The notes beneath the pieces were generated by a model. The model did no database searches, was not told where the DNA came from, and worked only from the letters and a program-made list of their open reading frames with translations. From positions 1,041,501 through 1,105,500 of the forward strand of contig NZ_FXAM01000001.1 of the NCBI RefSeq assembly GCF_900155475.1: a stretch of 64,000 nt of DNA. Reading direction: 5' to 3'. Shown here one piece after another: positions 46,250-55,563 of this stretch. Position 1 is the first letter of the stretch, and each line of letters starts with the position of its first letter. Made by a program: the position numbers and the translations under genes. This DNA comes from Methylomagnum ishizawai. GTDB lineage: Bacteria > Pseudomonadota > Gammaproteobacteria > Methylococcales > Methylococcaceae.

Positions 46250-48061
46250 TCATTTCACCCCGAACACCTCGCCCCGCGCCGGAAACGGCAAGCGCCCGCC
46301 TTCCGGCAACAGGAAAGCATGTTCGAAGGGAATCTCCAGACCGTCCTCGCAATAACCATCGGTAATCACCAGCACCGGGCCGCGCCGAGGGAAATCCCCG
46401 CGCCGCGCCAAGCCGCGCAGGCAATCCACGCCCGGCTGTAGCACCGTGCCGCCGCGCCCTTTCACCGTATAGCGGTCCAGCAGTTGCTCGGGTTCCACCC
46501 AACCGCCGTCGTAAGCCACCGCGTCGCAACACACCAGCCGCACGGCATAGACCTCGCGGGCGATGGCATAGCTGGCAATGGCTCCCAATGCCTTGCCCAA
46601 TAATTGCGGTTGCATGGAGCCGGAGGTGTCCAGTACCACGCCGAACACCCGGCTTTTGCGCTGTTCTTCCGGCGGTTGGCAGGTGGAGGGACGCGGAATA
46701 TCCGGCGTGGCATTCTGGCGGCGCGAAGGACGGGCGTAGCTGCGGCGGTATTCCGGCGGCGGGAATTGGCGGTCGAACCATTCGGCCAGCTTCACATCCC
46801 AAGGGATCGGTGGTTGCGACAGGGCGCGGATGGCCTCGGCCAGCCCGGCGGGTATCAAGCCCCGCCCGCTGGCTTGGCAACGCTCCCAACCCTGCGCCAA
46901 GGCCCGGCGGCAATAGCTTTCGGCGTCGGTGAAACCGGGGCCGCGTTCCTCGCCGAAAAAATCGCATTGCCCAAGGCCGCGCAAGGTGGCGAGCTTGCGG
47001 GCGCGGCGGATATCCCGCGCCAGCCGGTCGTAGACTTCCTCCGCCGAGAACTCGGCGAAGTCCGGGTCGAACAGCATCCCGATGACCGGCGGCGTGCCCA
47101 CGCCCATTTCCTTGAGCCAGCCGTTGATGACGAAATCGCAGGCGGCATTCCACAGGAAGGGATCGCGGCCCCGGCGGCGGGAGGCATGGTTCAACCCGGC
47201 GTGCAGGAGTTCGTGGGCGAACACGAACAGGGTTTCGTCCGGCTTCAAACCCGCTGCCGGATTGATCCAGATGCGGCGAGCGCCGACATCGATGGCCGCC
47301 ACCTGGATATCGTAGCGGCGGCAGGATTCCAGGTTTTCTTCGAGGTCGAAGCCCGCCGCCAACGCGCCCAGCAAGGGGTAATGATCGATCAAACGGCGCT
47401 TGGCCCGCTGCGCCGGGCTATTGGGGCGTGGGCGCTCCGGGGCGTTGCCGCCAGGATCGGCGGCGATTTCCAAGGCGCGGCCCACACCTTGGGCGATGCC
47501 TTCGGCCAGCAAATCTTTCCAATTCGGGGGCGTAACCCAAGACGGGATTTTCTCGTCCAGGTTGCAGAACACCTGCCGACCCTCGCCGCAGCAGGCTGCG
47601 CCGAACACCGTCAAGCGGGGATCGACCTTTTCCACGCACAAACTCCGAAATAACACTTCCTCACCGCCCGCCGGAATGTGTGGCGGTGGGTAGGCCAATA
47701 TCTCGGGCAAGCGACCGATTTTCAAATCGCCGCAAAAGCGGTCCGCCACCAGCAAGGCCGCCAGTTCCCAAGCCGCTTGCGGCGGGCGGCCCCGCACCCA
47801 GCCAAAGCCCAGGCAGGCCAGCATCAAGGCGATGAGCCGCGCCCATTCCTCCGGCTCGGCCCGGCGCTTGGGATGCAGAAACAGATATCCCCGAGGCGTC
47901 ACCGCCACCCAGCCCGATTCCGCCACATAAGCCTGATCCGTATCCGCCCGGATCGTGGCTTGTTGGACCAGGGGCAATAACACCGGATTGGCCTGGACCA
48001 GGGCGATGCCCGCTTCGCGGGCTTCCCGCGCCGGGTCGGGTTTGGCTTTTTGTCGGCTCAT
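46250..48061 (-). CDS. Metallopeptidase-like plus VWA domain protein (MoxR partner)
   Basis: 603 residues from the ATG at 48061, in a 5'-duplicated context described elsewhere. The N-terminal part is a putative metallopeptidase (DUF2201-like) with AHELLH (HExxH) near residue 283. The C-terminal part is a von Willebrand A domain with MIDAS motif DTSGSM near residue 477 and GRGGTVLQPG. Such proteins pair with MoxR AAA+ ATPases (VWA-MoxR systems), which is the gene immediately upstream in the operon. The joint role is thought to be chaperone-like remodelling or metal cofactor insertion. The substrate is unknown. Its other end is convergent with the Rieske gene. Confidence 0.8.
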   Translation of the reverse strand: MSRQKAKPDPAREAREAGIALVQANPVLLPLVQQATIRADTDQAYVAESGWVAVTPRGYLFLHPKRRAEPEEWARLIALMLACLGFGWVRGRPPQAAWELAALLVADRFCGDLKIGRLPEILAYPPPHIPAGGEEVLFRSLCVEKVDPRLTVFGAACCGEGRQVFCNLDEKIPSWVTPPNWKDLLAEGIAQGVGRALEIAADPGGNAPERPRPNSPAQRAKRRLIDHYPLLGALAAGFDLEENLESCRRYDIQVAAIDVGARRIWINPAAGLKPDETLFVFAHELLHAGLNHASRRRGRDPFLWNAACDFVINGWLKEMGVGTPPVIGMLFDPDFAEFSAEEVYDRLARDIRRARKLATLRGLGQCDFFGEERGPGFTDAESYCRRALAQGWERCQASGRGLIPAGLAEAIRALSQPPIPWDVKLAEWFDRQFPPPEYRRSYARPSRRQNATPDIPRPSTCQPPEEQRKSRVFGVVLDTSGSMQPQLLGKALGAIASYAIAREVYAVRLVCCDAVAYDGGWVEPEQLLDRYTVKGRGGTVLQPGVDCLRGLARRGDFPRRGPVLVITDGYCEDGLEIPFEHAFLLPEGGRLPFPARGEVFGVK

Positions 48062-48216
48062 GACCAGAGCATTTTCAGTTTGGGTATATGGCGTAAATCG
48101 TAGGGTGGGTATGTACTCATGCCCACCTTTCCGCAGGCGTCGCGGTGGGCCGGGAATACCGGCCCACCCTACACAACTTCCCGCGCCGGGTCGGATTTGG
48201 ATTTCTGGCGGCTCAT
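48022..48216. repeat. 40-base direct duplication of the VWA gene start, flanking a palindromic repeat
   Basis: Bases 48022-48061 and 48177-48216 match at 36 of 40 positions. Each is the antisense of ATGAGCCG..., the first codons of the VWA gene. The right copy overlaps the moxR stop (ATGA), so it looks like the original start; it reads 15 codons (MSRQKSKSDPARE then two more) and stops at TAG. The left copy starts the intact gene. The repeat at 48100-48172 lies between them, so insertion with duplication of the flanking sequence is likely. Confidence 0.7.
48100..48172. repeat. Dispersed double-hairpin repeat (second copy)
   Basis: GTAGGGTGGG (48100-48109) and CCCACCCTAC (48163-48172) bound the element. 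Inside are GGTGGGTATG / CATGCCCACC (48104-48127, one G-T pair) and GGTGGGCCGG / CCGGCCCACC (48144-48168), perfect with a 5-base loop. It shares the order of hairpins with 4819-4890. Confidence 0.7.
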
Positions 48217-49283
48217 GGCTGGCCTTTGTCGCGGGCGGCGAGGCGCGGCAGATCACGCGCCACTTCCACCAAGAACCAAGCCGGCAGGCGTTGGCCCTCG
48301 TCGTCCTCGGCCAGCACCGATTGGGCGATTTCCACGCTGATGCGGGCCAGCTCGCGTAGCCGGTCCTTGGCTTTCACCGCCAATTGCTTATGCTCGCCGC
48401 GCACCGAGGCTTCGTCTTCCGGCAGTTCCTTACGTAGCAAACCCCGGAACGATTGCGCCAGGAAATACAGCACATCGCGGTCGCCAGGCGCGGCGGGCCA
48501 TTGCGCCTCGCCCTTGAGGATGGCGTGCAAGGTGTGCTTTTGGCGGATTTGCTTGACGAAACCCTTGAACTGCCCGGCATGGGCCGGGCTGAGCAGGCCG
48601 AAAGCCAAGGCTTCCAGCAAGGTGTCGGCGATGCCGTCGCCGAAGGAATGCAGGGCGTCGGACAACATATGCCAACTGCGCGGGGTCGAGAACGGCTCTT
48701 CGTGCTTGGGCGGTTCGCTCCACAGATGGTCGGGACGCAAGCGGAGGTACTCCAACACCCAGCCATGGATACCACCCTCGGCCATGGCCCAATCCAACCA
48801 TTGCCGATGGTCGGCGCGGAGATGGATATGGGCCAGCCGGTTGATGAGCGCCGAGGGCATGGGTTTGACGATGGCGGCATCCTTGGCCCGGTTGCCCGCG
48901 CCGATGACGATGGTGCCCTCCGGCAAATGGTATTCGCCGACCCGCCGGTCCAGGATCAGCGAATAGAAGGCTTTTTGGATTTCATGGCTGGAGGCGTTGA
49001 GTTCGTCGAGGAACAGCACGAAGGCTTGGGCGCGGACGATATTGGCGGGCGGGAAGAAGCGCGAGCATTCGCCGTCGATCTTGGGGACGCCGAGCAAGTC
49101 CTCCGGGGCCAACTGGCTGCCGAGCAAGGACACGCATTCGAGTCCCACAGTGTCCGCGAAGCGCCGGACCAAGGCGCTTTTGCCGATGCCGGGCGCGCCC
49201 CACATGAATACGGGTCGGACCACGGCGACATTGAGTAGGAAATCGAAGGCTTCGCTGGGGCTGAGTTGGATCGCTGGATTCAT
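48213..49283 (-). CDS. MoxR-family AAA+ ATPase
   Basis: 356 residues from the ATG at 49283; codons upstream to 49349 overlap the ferredoxin gene. Walker A GAPGIGKS is at 29-36 and Walker B VLFLDELNAS near residue 95; GAGNRAKDAAIV is sensor 1. The C-terminal part is helical (LRELARISVEIAQSVL). It follows the ferredoxin by seven bases and its stop overlaps the first copy of the VWA start, so the pair is translationally linked. MoxR ATPases work with VWA proteins in complex assembly. Confidence 0.88.
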   Translation of the reverse strand: MNPAIQLSPSEAFDFLLNVAVVRPVFMWGAPGIGKSALVRRFADTVGLECVSLLGSQLAPEDLLGVPKIDGECSRFFPPANIVRAQAFVLFLDELNASSHEIQKAFYSLILDRRVGEYHLPEGTIVIGAGNRAKDAAIVKPMPSALINRLAHIHLRADHRQWLDWAMAEGGIHGWVLEYLRLRPDHLWSEPPKHEEPFSTPRSWHMLSDALHSFGDGIADTLLEALAFGLLSPAHAGQFKGFVKQIRQKHTLHAILKGEAQWPAAPGDRDVLYFLAQSFRGLLRKELPEDEASVRGEHKQLAVKAKDRLRELARISVEIAQSVLAEDDEGQRLPAWFLVEVARDLPRLAARDKGQP

Positions 49284-49290
49284 GCGGCGG

Positions 49291-50596
<1,306 letters not shown>

Positions 50597-50600
<4 letters not shown>

Positions 50601-51916
50601 TTCACCGCGCCCCCGACCAGGACGGTTTGCAGATGATCGGGATCGATCCGCGCCTTGAAGGCCCGCTTGATATCGTTCTGGGTCACGGCCTGCACCTTCT
50701 GGGTGAAGGTGTCGAGATAGTCCAGCGGACGGTTGTAGAAGGCGATGGAAGCCACTTCGCCGGTCAGCTTCTGGTTGCTGTCGAGGCGCAGCACGAAGCC
50801 GCCGACGATGTTTTGTTTGGAAGCTTCCAATTCCTTGTCGGTCGGGCCTTGCTCGACGAAGTCCTTGACGGTCTTGATCGCCACTTGCACCGCTTCCTCG
50901 GCCTTGTCGTTGCGGGTCTGGAGGCCGATCTCGAACGGCCCCGCCACCCGTTGCGGATAGAAATAGCTGTAGGCGCTATAGGCGAAACCGCGTTTTTCGC
51001 GCACTTCCATGCTGACCCGCGACACCAGCCCGCTACCGCCCAGGATGTGGTTGCCCACATACAGCGCGAAATAATCGGGATCGTTGACCTTCATCCCCAG
51101 TTGACCGGCCAGGACGTGGGTTTGCTCGGATGGGAAGGCGGTCTTGACCGGCTCCGGCGCTTTGTTCGGCACGGGCTCGGGCAGCGGCGGTTGGGCTTCG
51201 CCATCCGGCAGACCGGACAGCAGGTTGTCGGCCATGGATTCGGCCTCGGCCCGCTTGACATCGCCGACGATGACCACGATGGCGTTTTTCACCACGTACA
51301 TCCGCTTGTGGAAATCGACCAAATCCTCGCGGGTCAAGGGCTGCACGGTTTCGGTGAAACCTTCCGCCGGATGGGCGTAGGGATGGTCGCCGTACAGGGC
51401 TTTCATGAAGGCGATATCGACCAGTTCATCGGGTTCCTCGCCGCGCTGTTTGATCGCCAGCAGGGTGCGGCTTTTCTCGCGGTCCAAATCCTTCTGGTCG
51501 AAGCGGGGATGGGCCAGGACTTCCTTGGCGGTTTCCAGGGCCACGCCGAGCTTTTCCGGGTGGGTCAGGCTGCGGAGGGACACGAAGGCGGAATCGCGGG
51601 CGGCTCCGGTGCCGAGATTCGCGCCGACATTTTCCAAGCGCTGAGCGATGGCGTCGGCGTCCCACTCGCCCGCGCCGGTATCGAGCAAGCCGGAAGTCAG
51701 GGCGGCGAGACCGAATTTGGCCCCGTCGCGGGCGCTACCGGCATCGAACACCAAGCGCACATCGACCAGCGGCAAACCCTGGGTCGGCACGAAATAAACC
51801 CGGCCCCCACGGGCCGTGGTCCAATGCTCGATCTTGGGCACGGCGAAACTCTGCGCCGAAACCATCAGCAGGATCAGGAAAAAGCAACGGGATAGGCGCT
51901 TAGCGAACATGGCCAC
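50597..51916 (-). CDS. M16 family protein without zinc site (partner subunit)
   Basis: 439 residues with a signal peptide (CFFLILLMVSAQSFA). The M16 fold is clear (VRLVFDAGSARDGAKFGLAALTSGLLDTGAGE...), but the HxxEH zinc motif is absent, as in the inactive partner of two-gene M16B peptidases. A conserved R/Y pair region is present near the C-terminus (RVSMEVREKRGFAYSAYSYF). It overlaps the active partner gene upstream by 17 bases. The two likely form a heterodimeric periplasmic peptidase. Confidence 0.88.
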
Positions 51917-53297
51917 CTCCCATCGCCGGGGATTCCTCGGGGGCGGGCATCCCTTCGGGCAAGGGCTGCGGGTCGAGATGGGCGACGCTCAGCCGGTTTT
52001 CGATCAGGTATTTCTGGGCCACTTTCTGTACTTGTTCCGCTGTCACCGCGTTCACCTTATCGACGTATTCCTGCACCTTGTTCCAGCCCAAACCCACGGT
52101 TTCCGCCATACCAAGCTGCATGGCCTGATAGAACATGGAATCGAGCTGATAAACATGGCCCGCCAACACCTGGGCCTTGACCCGCTGCAATTCGTCGGCG
52201 GACACCGGCTCCTCGCGCAGGCGGCGGACTTCCTCGCTGAGCGCCTTTTCCAACTCGGCGACGGTCTTGCCTTGGGCGGGCGTGCCTTCCAAGGTGAATA
52301 GCTTGTTCATGCGGGCGTAGAGATCGTAGCCGGCCCCGGCGGAGGCGGCGATTTGCTGGCCGCGCACCAAACGGCTGGACAGGCGCGAGCTATTGCCGCC
52401 ATCGAGTATCCCGGCGGCGACTTCCAAGGCGTAGGCTTCCCAATCCTCGGTCACGGTGTTCAACACCGGCACCTTATAGGCCATCGCCAGATAGGGCAAT
52501 TTGGCGGGCAGCTTGACCGTCATCCGGCGCTGGCCCAATTGCTCGACCTCGCGTTGCGGCTTGAGCGGGGCCAGTTTGCTGGGCTTGAGCGGAGCGAAAT
52601 ATTTCTTGGCCTGCTTGTAGACCTCGTCCGAATTCACATCGCCCACCACCACCACGGTGGCGTTATTGGGCGCGTACCACTGGCCGTACCACGCCTTGAG
52701 ATCGTCCACCTTCAGCCCGGCCACATCGTCCGGCCAGCCGATCACGGGGTTTTTATAAGGGCTGTTGGTGAAGGCCAACGCGTCGAAATGCTCCTGCATC
52801 TTGGCGCGGGGCTGGTCGTCGGTGCGCAGGCGGCGTTCTTCCAACACCACCTGCTGTTCCTTGGCGAATTCCGGCTCCAACAGCTTGAGGTTGCGCATCC
52901 GGTCGGCCTCCAATTCGAAGCTCACCGGTAAACGGCTCTTTTCCAAAGTCTGGAAATAAGCGGTGTAATCCTCGCCGGTGAAAGCGTTTTCGCGCCCCCC
53001 GTTTGCTGCGATAATGCGGGAAAACTCCCCCGGCGGATGCTTCGCGGTGCCCTTGAACATCATGTGTTCGAGCATATGCGATATGCCGGTAATGCCGCCG
53101 TATTCGTAGCTGGCCCCGACCTTATACCAGACCTGCGAAACCACGGCGGGGGCGCGATGGTCCTCCTGCACCAAGAGTTTCAAACCATTATCCAGCAGGA
53201 ATTCGCGCACCTGCGGCTCGGAGGCCGCCAGCGCGGACGGCGAGGCCCATGGGATCAAGGACAGCAGAACCCAGGCAGGTCCATGCGGAAACTTCAT
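51900..53297 (-). CDS. M16 family zinc metallopeptidase (active subunit)
   Basis: 465 residues with a signal peptide (HGPAWVLLSLIPWASPSALA). The zinc motif HMLEHMMFKGT (HxxEH) and a downstream Glu (EEFAKEQQVVLEERR) complete the site. GRENAFTGEDYTAYFQT is the substrate strand. It starts the seven-gene leftward run that continues through rsmD, coaD, the ferredoxin, moxR and the VWA gene. Periplasmic proteolysis is the role. Confidence 0.92.
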   Translation of the reverse strand: MKFPHGPAWVLLSLIPWASPSALAASEPQVREFLLDNGLKLLVQEDHRAPAVVSQVWYKVGASYEYGGITGISHMLEHMMFKGTAKHPPGEFSRIIAANGGRENAFTGEDYTAYFQTLEKSRLPVSFELEADRMRNLKLLEPEFAKEQQVVLEERRLRTDDQPRAKMQEHFDALAFTNSPYKNPVIGWPDDVAGLKVDDLKAWYGQWYAPNNATVVVVGDVNSDEVYKQAKKYFAPLKPSKLAPLKPQREVEQLGQRRMTVKLPAKLPYLAMAYKVPVLNTVTEDWEAYALEVAAGILDGGNSSRLSSRLVRGQQIAASAGAGYDLYARMNKLFTLEGTPAQGKTVAELEKALSEEVRRLREEPVSADELQRVKAQVLAGHVYQLDSMFYQAMQLGMAETVGLGWNKVQEYVDKVNAVTAEQVQKVAQKYLIENRLSVAHLDPQPLPEGMPAPEESPAMGGGHVR

Positions 53298-53407
53298 TAC
53301 GTTCTCCTTGGGAAATTGTTCTTAAAACGCGGCCCGAAGCCGCCCGTTGAATCGCGGCGGGCGCGTGTTCGTGCCGCCGCTATTGTAATCGAATACCGAA
53401 ACCCACC

Positions 53408-54313
53408 ATGACTACCCCCACTCTTCCCGCTTCCGCAGCTTCCGTTTCCGTCACCTGGCGTGCCTATCTGGGGCTGTGCAAGCTCCGGGTGGTCGGGGCC
53501 ATCGTGTTCACGGCGGTGATCGGCATGTTCCTGGCGGTGCCGGAACCGCCGCCCTTGCTGCTGTCGTTCTGGGCCGCGCTCGGGATTGGCCTTGCCGCCG
53601 CGTCCGCCGCCGCGCTGAACCATGTCTACGACCGCGAGGCCGATAGCAAGATGGGCCGCACCGAGTACCGCCCGTTGCCGCAGCACCAGTTGGAACCCCG
53701 GCAGGCCAATGTTTTTGCCGCCATCCTGTGCTTGTTGTCGATGGCGATCCTGGGCTTTTTGGTGAATCCCTTGACCGCCGTGCTGACCTTCCTGTCGCTG
53801 ATCGGGTATGCGGTGATCTATACCCGTTATCTGAAGCGGGTCACGACCCAGAACATCGTCATCGGCGGCGCGGCGGGCGCGGCCCCGCCGGTGTTGGGCT
53901 GGTGCGCGATCACGGGGAACTTGGACCCGCATTCGCTATTGCTGTTCCTGTTGATCTTCGTATGGACGCCGCCGCATTTCTGGCCCTTGGCGCTGGCGAA
54001 GAAGGACGAATATAAGCTGGCGGATATGCCGATGTTGCCGGTGATTTATGGCGACGCCATCACCAAGCTGCATATTCTGCTGTATACCATCTTGTTGTTC
54101 ATTTCCAGCCTGTTGCCTTATCTCACCCATATGAGCGGCTTGATTTATCTGGGGGCGGCGGTGGTGTTGGGGCTGGGGTTTTTGTATTTCGCCGTGCGGC
54201 TGTGGAAGGCCCAGGATAATAAGCTGGCGATGAAGACTTTCGGGTATTCGTTGTTTTATTTGATGGGGTTGTTTTCGGCTTTGTTGGTGGATCATTATGT
54301 GCGGGTGGGTTAG
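53408..54313 (+). CDS. ctaB: Protoheme IX farnesyltransferase CtaB (CyoE)
   Basis: 301 residues with about nine hydrophobic segments. ALNHVYDREADSKMGRTEYRPLPQ holds the prenyltransferase Asp-rich motif and AKKDEYKLADMPMLPVIYG the second conserved block. It makes heme O for terminal oxidases. Divergent from the M16 genes. No oxidase gene is in the window. Confidence 0.95.
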   Translation: MTTPTLPASAASVSVTWRAYLGLCKLRVVGAIVFTAVIGMFLAVPEPPPLLLSFWAALGIGLAAASAAALNHVYDREADSKMGRTEYRPLPQHQLEPRQANVFAAILCLLSMAILGFLVNPLTAVLTFLSLIGYAVIYTRYLKRVTTQNIVIGGAAGAAPPVLGWCAITGNLDPHSLLLFLLIFVWTPPHFWPLALAKKDEYKLADMPMLPVIYGDAITKLHILLYTILLFISSLLPYLTHMSGLIYLGAAVVLGLGFLYFAVRLWKAQDNKLAMKTFGYSLFYLMGLFSALLVDHYVRVG

Positions 54314-54360
54314 GTCGCCGGTTGCCATGCGCTTAGATCGCAAATCATAAATTTGAAGTT

Positions 54361-55008
54361 ATGATACAGATTTATATTAGCCCAAATTATACCCATAAAA
54401 AACTTGAGCCTCCTTTTTTTAGGGACCAAATTGATGTTTTCGAAGATAGAATACGCCACTGGTTGATAGAGCCAGCGAAGACTTTGCTAAAACATAAACA
54501 CGGAAAAATTCCGGCTGTTTTCCTGGTTATAAACTACATCGAAGGAATTGAAATTTATATTTCAGGGGAAGACAGTAAAAACAAATCAAAAGATTTTTTT
54601 AAGCGGGGCTATAAACGAATTTTCGCTTCGGTTAGTGGAGAAGACTATATGCAGGATGCGGTAGCCGAAGGTCTTTATGAAATGCTTCGCTGCGGTTTTG
54701 CCCATGATGCCATGTTTCGGGATGGCATTTATTTTAGCGACATAAGAAAAGAAGCGATGTTTATAGATTGGCCAAAAATAAACGGAAAATTTGATTCTTG
54801 CGCAAAGCTAAAGTCCGTTGTAATAAACCCTGCTCGTTTTATTGAGTGTATAGAAATTCACTTTGATTTTTACCTTAAAGAATTGAAATCAATTCACCCA
54901 AACGTCGCACAAGAAAACTTCAAGAAGGCGGTGAAGCTGAAATGGCCGTTAGCTGGCACTAGCCGGTTAATAGATGTCACAGAGGATGAATTCTACGCCG
55001 CCCGGTAG
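54361..55008 (+). CDS. HEPN-like protein of unknown function in a low-GC patch
   Basis: 215 residues (MIQIYISPNYTHKKLEPPFFRDQIDVFEDRIRHW). LYEMLRCGFAHDAMFRDG contains an R-x4-H motif (RCGFAH), the catalytic signature of HEPN ribonuclease-like folds, flanked by predicted helices. No signal peptide. Its composition is much lower in GC than ctaB upstream. It lies just before a toxin-antitoxin pair, and its stop falls in the left direct repeat. The start is uncertain, no clear ribosome site is seen at 54361. The HEPN assignment is from one motif. Confidence 0.5.
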   Translation: MIQIYISPNYTHKKLEPPFFRDQIDVFEDRIRHWLIEPAKTLLKHKHGKIPAVFLVINYIEGIEIYISGEDSKNKSKDFFKRGYKRIFASVSGEDYMQDAVAEGLYEMLRCGFAHDAMFRDGIYFSDIRKEAMFIDWPKINGKFDSCAKLKSVVINPARFIECIEIHFDFYLKELKSIHPNVAQENFKKAVKLKWPLAGTSRLIDVTEDEFYAAR

Positions 55009-55049
55009 GATGGGTAGAGGCGATAGCCAAAACCCATCGAAAACCTACC
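55005..55049. repeat. Direct repeat left of the toxin-antitoxin pair
   Basis: GTAGAGGCGATAGCCAAA and ACCCATCGAAAACCTAC here correspond to GTAAAGGCGACAGGCGAA and ACCCATCGCAAACCCTAC at 55520-55563. The pair flanks the toxin-antitoxin genes. Confidence 0.55.
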
Positions 55050-55071
55050 CAGCCCACCACGAGGAAAATAT

Positions 55072-55260
55072 ATGGAAAGCATAGCCCTGACCATCCATAG
55101 CGACAAAGTCAAACAAGAAATCTTCGACTTCATCAAAAAATTCCCAAGCGGAGAAGTGGAAGTGATGTCGATAGAAGATGCCGAGGACTTGCAGCTTTTA
55201 CAAAAAACCCGCCATGAAGAAACCGTTTCTTTCGCCGATTATTTGAAAGATGCGGATTGA
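55072..55260 (+). CDS. Antitoxin of a type II toxin-antitoxin pair
   Basis: 62 residues (MESIALTIHSDKVKQEIFDFIKKFPSGEVEVMSIEDAEDLQLLQKTRHEE). GAGGA lies six to seven bases before the ATG. It has no clear DNA-binding fold, as is common for short antitoxins of RelE/ParE partners. Its last 11 bases overlap the toxin gene, so the two are translated together. Confidence 0.75.
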   Translation: MESIALTIHSDKVKQEIFDFIKKFPSGEVEVMSIEDAEDLQLLQKTRHEETVSFADYLKDAD

Positions 55261-55498
55261 ACTCAGAAAGTCAGCGGTCAACGATTTAAAATCCCTGCCA
55301 AAATCCATCAAGGATGCCATTCACACCAAAATAGCCGAACTGACAAACTTTCCAAATGTGGGCAATATCAAAAAGCTCACGAACTTTGAACCCGCGTATC
55401 GGTTACGGGTTGGTGATTACAGGGTCTTGTTTGATGTGGAGAATGACCAAATTTTGGTAGGCCGGGTTTTGCACAGGAAAGAAAGCTATAAAAGATGA
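55250..55498 (+). CDS. RelE/ParE family toxin
   Basis: 82 residues. LRKSAVNDLKSLPKSIKDAI...LTNFEPAYRLRVGDYRVLFDVENDQILVGRVLHRKESYKR has the RelE/ParE core: the R-x-G-D-Y-R-V-L strand pattern and a C-terminal basic stretch. RelE members cleave mRNA on the ribosome, ParE members poison gyrase; this one is closer to RelE in the R-hydrophobic-D pattern. It overlaps the antitoxin gene. Confidence 0.85.
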   Translation: MRIELRKSAVNDLKSLPKSIKDAIHTKIAELTNFPNVGNIKKLTNFEPAYRLRVGDYRVLFDVENDQILVGRVLHRKESYKR

Positions 55499-55519
55499 TT
55501 TCTTACGCGGCGCAACCCG

Positions 55520-55563
55520 GCAGACGGGTAAAGGCGACAGGCGAAACCCATCGCAAACCCTAC
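55520..55563. repeat. Direct repeat right of the toxin-antitoxin pair
   Basis: Partner of 55005-55049. It reaches a few bases into the end of the rlhA gene. Confidence 0.55.

Noticed and set aside
48062-48256. N-terminal extension of the VWA gene up to 48256
   Set aside because: It reads the palindromic repeat and the first gene-start copy in the wrong frame; ATG at 48061 is the family start.
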